Below are positions 46,657 to 56,520 of a stretch of 64,000 nt of DNA, one piece after another. Every line of letters begins with the position of its first letter. Position 1 is the stretch's first letter. Below the pieces are notes generated by a model. The model searched no databases. It was not told the DNA's origin and worked only from the letters and a program-made list of their open reading frames with translations. The stretch is from Culex pipiens pallens (Eukaryota; Arthropoda; Insecta; Diptera; Culicidae): contig NC_068939.1 of the NCBI RefSeq assembly GCF_016801865.2, forward strand, positions 38,726,747 to 38,790,746. Reading direction: 5' to 3'. Position numbers and translations under genes: made by a program.

Positions 46657-47040
46657 CCTTCCAGTAATATTAACTTAATTTGTCCGTAAATGATCAGTCG
46701 CAACAGGGACTCCTTGAGACACGACATCTCGGACGCAGCTGCCGATCATTAACCTTCCAACATCCCACGCACCTCATGTCCGTTTCCGTCGTATCCCAAC
46801 TAATTACAATTTAAAATCTTTTATCTATATATATATATCTTTTATATGGTATAATATAATCAATTACGTATAGTAGTCCAAAATATTTCTCAATATTTCA
46901 TCGCCACTATTTTGACCACGATCTAGGATGTAAAAATTCTTAACTTACATTAGAGTTATTTAGGGATCATACTGTTGATTCGATTACCCAAAGTGACATT
47001 TTTTCAAGCCCTTCGGATAATCGAGTCTGGACTGTACTTG
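46270..47040. other. Mixed sequence of the hAT region, no gene
   Basis: 46270-46560 is GC-richer with a 79-codon plus frame (46279-46518) of no recognised family. 46664-47040 is ordinary AT-rich sequence with a short (TA)n run at about 46830. Confidence 0.4.
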
Positions 47041-47054
47041 ATATACTTAACATA

Positions 47055-47242
47055 CACTCTACCCCCGGTGGTTGGTCACTTTTTCGTTCAACACGTTTTA
47101 GTTTATACCCCATTGGTTTAAAAAATTAAACTCAAAAGTGACAAACTGTCACTTTTTACATGACACTCTCTCTCACTATCAAGCCAAACGCTTAGTAGTA
47201 AGTGAAGAAAGTGGTGGTAAACCATCTGGGTTAGTTGAATAG
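47055..47242. mobile_element. MITE (CACTCAACCCCCGG family), copy 1
   Basis: Starts TA-CACTCTACCCCCGGTGGTT. The interior shares aaaagtgac, gaactgtcactttttac and cactatcaa words with 58480-58716. The right end is degraded (tgggttagttgaatag). Confidence 0.7.
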
Positions 47243-47482
47243 TTGAAAGTCTTGAAACTCAAATCATAAAAGTAAAAACTTAAAACTAAATTTAATTAAA
47301 ATTTTGTAGCGTAATCTCCCGCCGACCCCTACAAAACCATCTAAATGGAAACTTATCCGCTCACGAGAAAAGCATTACATTTTTCCCTTAACAATTCAAA
47401 AAGCAACATGCAGGGGAAATATTCGGTTTCTCTGCAAAAGTAACGATAATAGGTCTAAAGGTTAGTGTGGAGAAAATGGGTT

Positions 47483-48407
47483 CCGTAAAACGGGGTGACT
47501 TTGACAGCCGGGGTGACTTTTATATGTCTTAAGATTTTTCCGCAAAATGAAGAGTACAAATTAAATACGTACGGAATGGTTTGGAATCATACTGAACATG
47601 GTAGAGAAGTACTCAAAGTACCTCTAGAAGAACTTTTCATAACATTTTGAAAAGTTTAAAAAGTTAGTTAACTATTGTTTAGAAAATGTTGATGAAAGGC
47701 ATTATTTCAAACATCTCAAAGTGTCATAATTTTCTCAATGAACATGATTTTGAATCGGAAAATGGAATGCATTTTCGGATTCTTTGGACAATTTTCCATT
47801 ACGAGAATGCAAACTAATTTTGTAAATATTAAATAATATGTGTTTTTGAAACATAATTCGAAAATCTCCAAATCATAGGTGAAATTGCAACAATTTCATA
47901 TAAAAAGTGAAAACTTGTGATTCGTGCTTCGAATTCAGTTTAAAATGTAATATAAATCGATAATTTTATGAACAATACTAGATTTGACGAATTTCAGACA
48001 AAATTCCGACTTTTTAACAATTTTACCAAAAATTTATATGTATTTTGTTAAAAACCTTAAAAACCTAGTTAACTAAATATAAACATTGATTATTTTTTTC
48101 TTGAAAACTATATCAGCAACCATAGTGATACTACATTTAATGTAAAAATAAAGTTTGAACACCTTTAATCTGATTTTACCAAGAAAAACTATGACTATCA
48201 AAGTCACCCCGGAATTTAAAATGATTATTTTTAACGTAACCATTTTTCTTAACATTATAGAATTTTTTTTTTCCGAAATAATGCATGGACTTTGTGTGGC
48301 CTACCCCAGTACATTTTTTAAAAATAATGATCTTGAGAAATACCTTTCCAGTTGGGAAATATTCCAATAATAAATTGAAATCCTATCAAAGTCACCCCGG
48401 TTTACGG
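47483..48407. mobile_element. 925-bp element with CCGTAAA-CGGGGTGACTTTGA ends
   Basis: The left end (47483-47504) and the complement of the right end (48386-48407) match over 22 bp with one mismatch. Internal gtcaccccggaattt and ggggtgacttttat words repeat the end motif. The right third (tgcatggactttgtgtggcc, taccccagtacat) recurs at 24906-25060. AT-rich, no credible coding frame. Confidence 0.8.
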
Positions 48408-48579
48408 TATATTTCCCCTACATAGTCCCGTGCTAGGGGACACAGCAGCGTAATCAAAGAACGCTCCCCAACCAAAACAACGGCCACTAAAAACACACGA
48501 ACCTTCGAGAACTTCACACGCTCCAGTGGTGGTTCATCATCAAATGAAACGAACGGCACCAATCGGCCTGAACCCGATT

Positions 48580-48842
48580 GGTGACGCCGGCGCATGCCAC
48601 GGCACGTGCCTCGGCTCGTATCGAGTGAAGCACCTTGATTCATACACTGGGTTCATGCCATGGGTGAGTGCCAGACTCAAAACTGACGGGGCAAGCCGAG
48701 AGTGTCGTGGTGCGCTGGTACGATGAACCAAACTACCCTCGGCTCGTGTGAGTCGGGTACGGGTGTAAACCGAACAAAGGAGGCGCAAAGCAAACCCGCG
48801 GTACGAGTGTACCGCGTGTACCGCACGGTACAGGGAAGCTTG
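48580..48842. repeat. GC-richer terminal arm of the hAT element, right
   Basis: Inverted, diverged partner of 41963-42240 (see that entry). It also contains internal inverted words such as ggtacgagtgtacc and cgtgtaccgcacggta. Confidence 0.75.
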
Positions 48843-48850
48843 CTTAGAAT
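48843..48850. repeat. 8-bp target duplication CTTAGAAT, right
   Basis: Identical to 41955-41962, directly after the terminal GGGAAGCTTG. Confidence 0.85.
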
Positions 48851-48858
48851 AATCATAT

Positions 48859-49265
48859 CCCGAGCAGACGGTAATAACTTTGGAATAACATTTTTTGTCC
48901 AATAACATTTTTTTGTTATTTATAACAAGTTTTGTTATTCTCCGTTATGATTTTTTTGTTATTGGAATGTTATTCTAATAACAGACTAATAACATTTTTA
49001 GTTATTCTTCGAACAAATATTTGTTATTAACTTATGTTATTTTAACAACTAATCCGATCATCCCAATAACATTTGGAGTTATTCTTCCATAACAAAAAAT
49101 GTTATTCGCAAGTTGTGTTTGCTTTCAATCAATATCAGACCAATAACAAATTTTCAACTCTTATGCAAAAATGATTTTTTCAAGAAGAATCCATAACACT
49201 TTTTGTTATTTTAACAGAATTTGTTATTGAAATGGCATGAATTTTCTTATTACCGTCTGCCCGGG
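48859..49265. mobile_element. Hairpin MITE (CCCGAGCAGACGG), copy 4
   Basis: 407 bp, ends CCCGAGCAGACGGTAATAAC and TTATTACCGTCTGCCCGGG. AT flanks both sides (48857-48858, 49266-49267). Same string of GTTATT/AATAAC hairpins as the other copies. It lies 8 bp outside the hAT target duplication. Confidence 0.85.
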
Positions 49266-49870
49266 ATCTAACTGAATGTTCATTGAAAAATACAGTTAAA
49301 TACTGACCACTAGATAAATTAACATTGATTTAAAAAAAAACAATATCAAAAATTACAAAATTAAAAAGGGAACCAGGCTTGACATTTTTCTAAATCCTTT
49401 GAATGAATAATTTCAGCAATTATGTTTTAATCATTCTTTGATTTAAAATGATGATGAAATTTAAAAAAATAGGAACGAAAATTTAAGTTCAGTTATCTTA
49501 AACTTTTTGTCGTTTCCAGTTGAAACAAAGTATCAAAAATATACTTTTGCCAATTTAAAAAATAACATGAATGTTATAAGTATTGTTGAACTTTCGATAA
49601 TTTTTTAAAAGACTAATTGTTTGTGTTTCTTCTCTGAATCATAACAATGAAGTTCCATTTGTGAAGTTTTTTTCAATTGTTGTTTAGTTTCTGTATTCAC
49701 AAAAAAACCTATATTTGGATTATTTTTAAAATCATTTAATTGTTTTTTCGGTGGTTAATATTGACTTTTCTTATAGAAAGTTGTTTGTTTGAAATCATTC
49801 TTTAGATAAGAAATGCGTATTATTTAAGCATTCTGTAAAAGTCTGGAAAAAGTCGGGAATTTGAAAATGG
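49266..49870. other. Right interior of the CAGGGTGG-type element
   Basis: AT-rich, no gene. Ends with gaaaaagtcgggaatttg, which mirrors words at the left end (~41194-41275). Confidence 0.5.
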
Positions 49871-49895
49871 GAGTGGTCACCCTGATATTATATGT

Positions 49896-51578
49896 GGGTA
49901 ATTCTCCGCCAACTCACATAGCAGTTGCCCCGACCCCTCTTCGATTTGCGTGAAACTTTGTCCTAAGGGGTAACTTTTGTCCCTGATCACGAATCCGAGG
50001 TCCGTTTTTTGATATCTCGTGACGGAGGGGCGGTACGACCCCTTCCATTTTTGAACATGCGAAAAAAGAGGTGTTTTTCAATAATTTGCAGCCTGAAACG
50101 GTGATAAGATAGAAATTTGGTGTCAAAGGGACTTTTATGTAAAATTAGACGCCCGATTTGATGGCGTACTCAGAATTCCGAAAAAACGTATTTTTCATCG
50201 AAAAAAACACTATAAAAGTTTTAAAAATTCTCCCATTTTCCGTTACTCGACTGTAAAATTTTTTGGAACATGTCATTTTATGGGAAATTTAATGTTCTTT
50301 TCGAATCTACATTGTCCCAGTAAAGTAAAGTAAATCTTTCCCAGTTCCTGAGGGGAACACCCTTGAAGAGTATCGGGCCGGCATTTACAAAGCGGATTCA
50401 GTGGCAGTCAATTAATCAACTTAATGTTAACATGTTAAGGTTATGTTAACATTCCATAGGTCGCCTCCCTAAGGTGTCGTGATAAGGTCCAGTTTGTGAC
50501 GATACACTACCTTCCCTTTACTAAGCAATCGAAACCAGAAGAGAAACGATCACCAGTTGTGTTGGTCCGAGCCGGGATTTGAACCCCGATCTACCGCTTA
50601 CAAGGCGGAAGCGTTACCACTGGGCTACGTGACTCGGTCGACATTGTCCCAGAAGGGTCATTTTTTCATTTAGAACAAAATTTTTCATTTTAAAATTTCG
50701 TGTTTTTTCTAACTTTGCAGGGTTATTTTTTAGAGTGTAACAATGTTCTACAAAGTTGTAGAGCAGACAATTACAAAAATTTTGATATATAGACATAAGG
50801 GGTTTGCTTATAAACATCACAAGTTATCGCGATTTTACGAAAAAAAGTTTTGAAAAAGTTGGTCGTCATCGATCATGGCCGTTCATGGTCACCCGCGACA
50901 GACACGGACGACGAAACAAAGAGAAACGCAAAAAGTAACTTTTTCAAAACTTTTTTTCGTAAAATCGCGATAACTTGTGATGTTTTTAAGCAAACCCCTT
51001 ATGTCTATATATCAAAATTTTTGTTATTGTCTGCTCTACAACTTTGTAGAACATTGTTACACTCTAAAAAATAACCCTGCAAAGTTAGAAAAAACACGAA
51101 ATTTTAAAATGAAAAATTTTGTTCTAAATGAAAAAATGACCCTTCTGGGACAATGTAGATTCGAAAAGTACATTAAATTTCCCATAAAATGACATGTTCC
51201 AAAATTTTTTACAGTCGAGTAACGGAAAATGGGAGAATTTTTAAAACTTTTTTAGTGTTTTTTTCGATGAAAAATACGTTTTTTCGGAATTCTGAGTACG
51301 CCATCAAATCGGGCGTCTAATTTTACATAAAAGTCCCTTTGACACCAAATTTCTATCTCATCACCGTTTCAGGCTGCAAATTATTGAAAAACACCTCTTT
51401 TTTCGCATGTTCAAAAATGGAAGGGGTCGTACCGCCCCTCCGTCACGAGATATCAAAAAACGGACCTCGGATTCGTGATCAGGGACAAAAGTTACCCCTT
51501 AGGACAAAGTTTCACGCAAATCGAAGAGGGGTCGGGGCAACTTTTCCCGATATCGTGTGAGTTGGTAGAGAATTACCC
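49896..51578. mobile_element. Foldback element F2, complete copy
   Basis: Begins GGGTAATTCTCCG and ends GAGAATTACCC. ATGT (49892-49895, 51579-51582) flanks both sides. The arms of about 640 bp are almost identical inverted copies around a spacer at about 50863-50937 that contains cgatcatggccgttcatgg. The left arm is interrupted by the SINE at 50321-50640. Both arms have 66-74 codon frames because they are the same sequence, and these are not genes. Partial copies lie at 12258-13023, 58330-59063 and 60664-60960. Confidence 0.88.
50321..50640 (-). mobile_element. tRNA-derived SINE, 320 bp
   Basis: On the minus strand it starts with a tRNA-like head (50640 down to ~50565) containing gtagcccagtggtaacgc (A-box region), an anticodon-arm-like ccgccttgtaagcgg with TGT in the loop (Thr-type), and B box ggttcaaatcc. 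It ends in a (TTTAC)n-type tail at 50321-50335. A 12-bp duplication ACATTGTCCCAG (50309-50320, 50641-50652) is perfect, and the uninterrupted F2 right arm confirms the empty site. No protein; mobilised by a LINE in trans. Confidence 0.9.
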
Positions 51579-51851
51579 ATGTATTTTTATCTGAACAGTC
51601 CTCATCAATACCTACAACTTTGCCGAAGACACCAAATCGATCAGAAAATTCTTTCAAATGTTTAAGATTTTCGAATATTTACAATATGAACAGCTGCAAA
51701 AATTTATGGGTGGGCTCTTTGGTTACAGGGATGGACCCCACAATGTTTGAATCAAGTCAAAAATATAATTAAAATCCATTTCCGAGTTTGGTGGAGAATT
51801 GCTCACTTAGTATGACGGCAAAAATAAAATAAGTTTGAAGCGATGAAACAA

Positions 51852-52841
51852 CCCAAGTAACCACAAGCACTAACTTGGAACTGTTAATCAACACTAAATC
51901 AACATTTACATGTTATGAGCCTCTATATTCATATTTTTAATGCTTCTATAGAGTTCTTACTCTAAATAAGCTGGCACAAAAGTTTTGAAGCTTTGACAGT
52001 TCATGTTACTCTACAGTAACTTTATATCCACTTTGACTAGTGCTTCGTAATATCGTAAACAAAATGGAAAAAGAAGTGTTCTGGGTGGTTCAATTTTCGC
52101 TCGAAAATCTGAATCTTCTTGGTAAGTTTTCGATATTTTGAGGTGGATTTTAAGTCGCTTAAACTTTATTACGATTTTTCAGCTGAATCCAGTACGCTCA
52201 GCAATAAAAGTATTTGTCTCAGCGAAATTGCAGTGGCCGATTTGGAACCTTCTTTACTGGGGGAAAATCGGCTAATTCACAAGATCAACGAATAGAAAGA
52301 TTTTAAATGTGTTTAGTGCAGTGTACTTGTGTGTAATTAATTATTTGAATGAGTGTAAAAAAAATATCTCAGAAAATGTTTTTTTTTTCAAGTCAAACAC
52401 AAAGATCACTGAAGAATACAGAAAAGACACCATCGACAACTATTCTCTCTGAAAAGCATCTTCTTTACAGAGTAGTCAGCAGGCGCACGGCATCATAATC
52501 GTAGATTTTCACATCAACATCATCGTCATCGTAAACTGGATTGTACAATTTGGAGCAAAAAACAACAATAACAAGCTTAATTCGCGCCCCATCTGTGTTT
52601 GAATAAGTTCACCGTTCAAATAATCAACAGATGGCGTTGAAGAAAAGCTTTTTTTATTTTAGACATTTTTAAGGTAATTTTCCAATGCACTTAACTCTAT
52701 ATCCGCCGTTCCAGTCGCCACTTTTGGCTTTTATCTCACTTTACAAAGGAATATAGAGTGATGGAACTCTAATAAGCTTACTTTATATGTTGATATAGAG
52801 TTGATTTAATGTTACGTTTTAGAGTCCCGCGGTTACTTGGG
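51852..52841. mobile_element. 990-bp element with CCCAAGTAACC ends, copy 1
   Basis: Ends CCCAAGTAACC and GGTTACTTGGG are perfect over 11 bp, with AA on both sides. Subterminal words ctctata and tatagag recur in both orientations near both ends. The interior contains a candidate two-exon gene (52064-52295) and, at 52580-52640, an inverted pair ccatctgt/acagatgg. Related to 62188-63348 and to the partial copy at 56884. Confidence 0.75.
52064..52295 (+). CDS. Candidate two-exon small protein, 56 residues, inside a transposon
   Basis: Exon 1 is 52064-52121, starting ATG in a favourable context (aaacaaaATGG) and coding MEKEVFWVVQFSLENLNLL. A 61-bp intron (52122-52182) runs from GTAAGT to gatttttcAG, and the unspliced frame meets a stop inside it. 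Exon 2, 52183-52295, completes a codon split after its first base and continues ESSTLSNKSICLSEIAVADL to a TAG. No domain is recognised, and the residue mix (acidic, Leu-rich) looks protein-like rather than AT-driven. It could be a captured host gene fragment or a gene of the element. Support is only from splice signals and frame. Confidence 0.42.
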
Positions 52842-52859
52842 AAACTAAAAACTATTTTT

Positions 52860-52955
52860 TTCTGGAATTGCAACAAATGAATTAAAATTCATTGCAAAAT
52901 TAGTTTTTACAAATGAATTAAAATTCATTGCAAAATTAGTTTTTACAGCACAGCA
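52860..52955. repeat. 37-bp tandem duplication
   Basis: The unit caaatgaattaaaattcatt... occurs twice in direct succession (about 52872-52945). It lies beside a diverged copy of the cctcgttggataaatg palindrome (52950-53000). Confidence 0.75.
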
Positions 52956-53000
52956 CTCGTCGTATTCATCCAATTCGTTGGATATATGTACGACTCTTGT

Positions 53001-55265
53001 TGAAAAATCTTGTTTTAGCAAATCGTTGCTTCCGATACAACGAAAAGATTTGGAAGACGGGAAATGTTGATACTCCACTTTTTTCAAGGGGATAAGGGAA
53101 AATCTCCACGATATCCCCAAGTAATTTTCGCTTGGATTTAAACGGTTTTGGAAGGTATAAGGTCTAGGATACGCTCTAGGCAAGCGTTGCGATATGTTCA
53201 AGATGTACAGTTTTATTCTCAAGAATGATTTTTTTAAACTCATTAGATGACACAATGTTAAAAAGAAGACGATGTTGAGACATTTTACCCCACTCGACCC
53301 CGAGCAGCATCTCCAACATCTCCGAAACTCTTTCACCGAGCAGAAGCCGTGTGTGGAATCCTTTTATTTTTTTTTTCGTTTGTGTTGATTGGATCCCAAC
53401 CAATGTTGCATGTTTTTCCGATGTTTGCAATAAAAATTCGTTTCGTTTCCAGTTTCAGGCCGGTCCAACTCAGTTCTTCACCGTATGCAATTGTGTCTTT
53501 GTTTGTCTGAAAAACGCACACACACACAAACTCAAATTCTCCACGGGGTTTGATTGTGCCAATGCCAACGAATGTGGTCCAGCGCGCGATGGCCACTTTC
53601 GATAGAGGTCTATGGATGGCGAAAAAAAAACAAGCAAGTTCGGATTGAGCTGAAGGATCAAATTGGAAGTGTGTGTCGACACACGAGCACACACACTCGC
53701 GTACGGTCCATTGTTTACCATTTATGTCTGTGAGTTTTTCATATTTCCAGACAAATAATGGAAATGTATACACATATTTTTTGCCCGGGGTTTTCGTTTT
53801 CTTTGTGATTTTTTTTTGTTCCTTGTGTTTTGGACGTGTCCTTGCTTTATCCATGTACTCTTAGAGGCAATGATCCGGCTGAGATTATACTTTACTTGGT
53901 TTCTTTTCTACGAGTAGTCGTCAACAAGGACTTGCATTAGTGTGACGAACTCGAAGGTTCAGTGAATCTTACAGAAACAGTATTGTGCTTGCTTTTATAA
54001 CTGGTATACGAACTATTTTCAGTTGAAACAAATTCAAGCACCCTTATTTTTTTGTAAATGAATTCTCAAAATTAGGGTGAAAAGGTTTTTCTTCATTGGG
54101 AAAACCTTAACTCATCATTTTTATCTCATTTTGTCGTGACAATTCGGCTAGGCCAATCAAAGTGAAATCTGGTTTGGACGTGTAGGTTGTTTTTGTTGCT
54201 TTTCTATTAGAGAAAAGGTCCCTTTCATTGAGTGCCGGATCGGGGTTTGTGTGAGGCTTATTGTGCAATTGATGCTGTAGGTCACGTTGTAATGAATTGT
54301 GTCTGTTTTTACTCGAATACTCATTTTTATAATCATATTGCAAAAAGTGAAAAAAAAAACTTAAAAGTTAATCTTAATCATTTTTTTTTCCTAAAGCGCA
54401 CCTCACTAATGTCAACGTTGATCCTGTAAAAGCATCGATATAATTCGATATGCTTCGAATGTGATTAAAAATAACAACATCGAAAGGTTCCCGATAGGGC
54501 AAAGCCCATGCTGCCGGTGGGCAGCAAATAAATGTGGTTTTAAAATAATTTTAAAAGCCTTCAAGTGCTTTCGAGGAAATGCAGTTTCGTTGCCAGTGGC
54601 TTCCTGATGACTCTCAAAATTTGATTACACCATCGTCGATGCACTCCGGTTGGATTGAAAAATTCCCCTCTATCAATTCATCAGTATTAAGTTTCCATTC
54701 TTCGCCCTTATTGTAAAAACAAAATTATCTCGGCATTCCTAATTTTGATTAATGCGACACGACCCAGCATCATTCCTGGGCCTGGAAAACTACGAGAGAG
54801 AGAGAGAAAAAAACGTATTCAAAACAACACAATTTTCCCGGAAAAGCTGTAATCTACTTGCACGAAATCCACCCACGCGGCACGCCTGCCGGAGGAAAAA
54901 CAAATCGCCAAGAATTGGCCTCCGAGAGTGGACCCGAAAGCCGGCAGGGGGTCCTACGTGCGAGCAGGCGGACGCAGTTCAGGGACAACCATTGGCCTGG
55001 AAACGTTCGCTGTCGTCATGGCTCCAGAAATGCCCACTCCCGTGCAAATTCATGCGGCCAAGATGGTGTGTGAGGGAGGGACAAGTTTTTCCTATTTTTT
55101 GACCCCATGCTGGGACATCTGGGAGACGCTACTGGAGATATCGGTCCGATGAGCCGTCACGGTGAGGGAAATATAGGGTGATCTGTTATTTGTTAGGGCT
55201 GATTCTGTTGGAGAGATTATAAAATTCATTCAAATTTATTTTTTATTTTTTAGAAAATGGTTTAA
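53001..55265. other. Long GC-richer unique island, no gene called
   Basis: The largest unique-looking block of the right half. Minus frames at 52845-53336 and 53333-53854 and plus frames at 54752-55102 overlap other frames. They include CA-derived Cys-Val runs and show no domain. Features seen: (CA)n near 53516 and 53690, a GAGA tract at 54793-54806, and a dense GC segment at 54860-55080 (cacgcggcacgcctgccgg, gaaagccggcaggggg). Candidate regulatory or intronic DNA. Confidence 0.4.
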
Positions 55266-55269
55266 CTTA

Positions 55270-55335
55270 TTCGTTTTTTGCCTTCCTCACTGAGGAAAAG
55301 CTATAAACTCACTTGGAAAATGAACTTAGGGTACC
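55270..55335. repeat. Fragment of the GCCTTCCTCAC element
   Basis: tgccttcctcactgaggaaaagctata and cacttggaaaatgaactta match, in inverted orientation, the right end of 28855-29385. Confidence 0.6.
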
Positions 55336-55339
55336 AAAA

Positions 55340-55960
55340 TTTTCGTAATTAAAAGACGCAACTTTTGGTACCATAACATATAGGTCATCGCTGAAATTTT
55401 AAAATTATTGCAGTTTTAGTGAAAAAAGTCGATTTTTCCCGTTTTCGTCATTCTCCCATATTTGCGCGTGGCGCGTCGAAAAATCCAGTTTTTTTTCAAA
55501 AATCGTATCTCAGAGTATCGAAAACATAACTTCTCCATTTTTTGATATGTAATGTGAAATTTTCCGAGGAATCCGATAAAAATATTTTCAGACATAGGCT
55601 CTTTGGTCCCGAGACCTCCAAAACAGCATTTTAAGTTTTCATACGACCTTTTCAAATGTTAAGCTAGATTTTTGAAACTTCTTACTATTTTTCACAAATA
55701 GCCAAACTAATCACCTTTCTTTTGCGTCTAGGACAGCTAAAATCGGATGAAATGGCGCGGTGATAGGATTTTTTGAAAAAAGTGGTTTTTGCGAAAATCG
55801 ACGAAAATTGCCATTTCTCGAACCACCCTAACACGGCGTAGGTCACCCTAATGGTCAAACAAAAAAATACGGGTCTAATTATTTAGGCCAAGGATCCCCC
55901 AGAAAAAAAATGAGCTCGATCGGAGAACTTTTTTTTCGAATGCATGCTGTTTTCGTGGGG
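55340..55960. repeat. Dispersed repeat R1, copy 2
   Basis: Shares tttcccgttttcg, gtggcgcgtcgaaaaa, tttttgatatgtaatgt, accaccctaacacggcgtagg, atggtcaaac and atacgggtc with 13570-13830. Longer than copy 1. Non-coding. Confidence 0.65.
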
Positions 55961-55979
55961 AATTGCTGTAAGTAGATTT

Positions 55980-56520
55980 ATTTTTTTTCAAAAAATCGAA
56001 ATATTGGTCGCAAATTTTTTTTCAACTTAATTTTTTGATGTGAAATCAAATTTGCAGTCGAAAGTACTTCAGTGAAATTATGATAAAGTGCACCTTTTTC
56101 AAGTTATAGCCATTTTCACATAACTTTTTTTTTAATAGTCGCAGTTATTAATTTTCCTATAAGTGCCCATTTTTGCCACCTAAAAAAATATTTTTGAAAA
56201 TCTGAGAAAATTCTAGACATTTTGCTTTTATTGAACTTTGTTAAAAGTCGCTGCGATATTGCCATGCAAAGATTTAAAACCAAGAAAATTCATGTTTTCT
56301 AAGTCTCTCCCAAACAACCCACCATTTTTTAAAGTCGATATCTCAGCAACTAATGGTCCAATTTTCAATGTTAACATTTGAAACATTCTTTAAATTTTCC
56401 GATTTTTTCAAACCGATTTTTTTTAAATCTAGACTTATTTTTCAAAAGGGCCAAACGTTCAATATAACGCTCTTTTGAAATGTTAGGCTTGATTTAAAAA
56501 AATATAATTAAATATAATTA
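55980..56520. mobile_element. Foldback element F1, half copy
   Basis: Contains tcgaaatattggtcgcaaatt, agtacttcagtgaaatta, aagtgcacctttttcaag, gcgatattgccatgcaaaga, gtctctcccaaacaacccacc and caactaatggtccaatttt in F1 order. Outer ends missing. Confidence 0.7.

Larger units (their letters stand above)
41963..48842. mobile_element. hAT element, 6,880 bp, with perfect 8-bp target duplication
   Basis: Ends CAAGCTTCCC (41963-41972) and GGGAAGCTTG (48833-48842), flanked by CTTAGAAT on both sides. An 8-bp duplication is the hAT signature, and the interior carries a hAT transposase C-terminal exon (45319-45786). Behind the short ends, ~270 bp at each side (41973-42230, 48580-48832) are diverged inverted copies rich in cggtac words. 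Younger insertions inside: a MITE at 43658-43916, a (CA)n tract, octamer arrays, a small hAT-type element at 45909-46656, and MITEs at 47055 and 47483. The catalytic core exons are not visible, so it is probably a deleted, non-autonomous copy. Confidence 0.8.
41156..49884. mobile_element. Older element with CAGGGTGGCCACTC ends, now 8.7 kb
   Basis: The left end CAGGGTGGCCACTC (41156-41169) and right end GAGTGGTCACCCTG (49871-49884) match as inverted repeats at 13 of 14 positions. Both subterminal regions carry aaaagtcgggaattt. Without the hAT element (41963-48842 plus one TSD copy) and the hairpin MITE (48859-49265) it would be about 1.4 kb, a plausible non-autonomous size. TTATATG occurs 2 bp outside the left end and 3 bp outside the right end. 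No exact abutting duplication was found, so the pairing is likely but unproven. Confidence 0.55.
40905..51810. mobile_element. F1-related foldback (F3 type) split by large insertions
   Basis: The left piece 40905-41155 (gcagctgtacatac, gtaggtattgatggagacttttcag) and the right piece ~51583-51800 (cagtcctcatcaatacctac, gccgaagacaccaaatcgatc, gaacagctgc) are inverted relatives of one another. Between them sit the CAGGGTGG-type element and the F2 element, so one ancient foldback has been opened by two insertions totalling over 10 kb. Confidence 0.6.

Noticed and set aside
50565..50640. Functional tRNA-Thr gene on the minus strand
   Set aside because: The head is attached to a SINE body and TTTAC tail with a 12-bp target duplication, and the acceptor stem does not pair.
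49914..51560. Paired similar 66-74 codon frames in mirror positions
   Set aside because: They are the two arms of the F2 foldback, so the same sequence appears twice; stop-free length is unremarkable.
53333..53854. 173-codon minus-strand frame
   Set aside because: Overlaps other frames, includes CA-derived Cys-Val stretches and Lys/Thr-rich low complexity, and shows no domain or splice signal.
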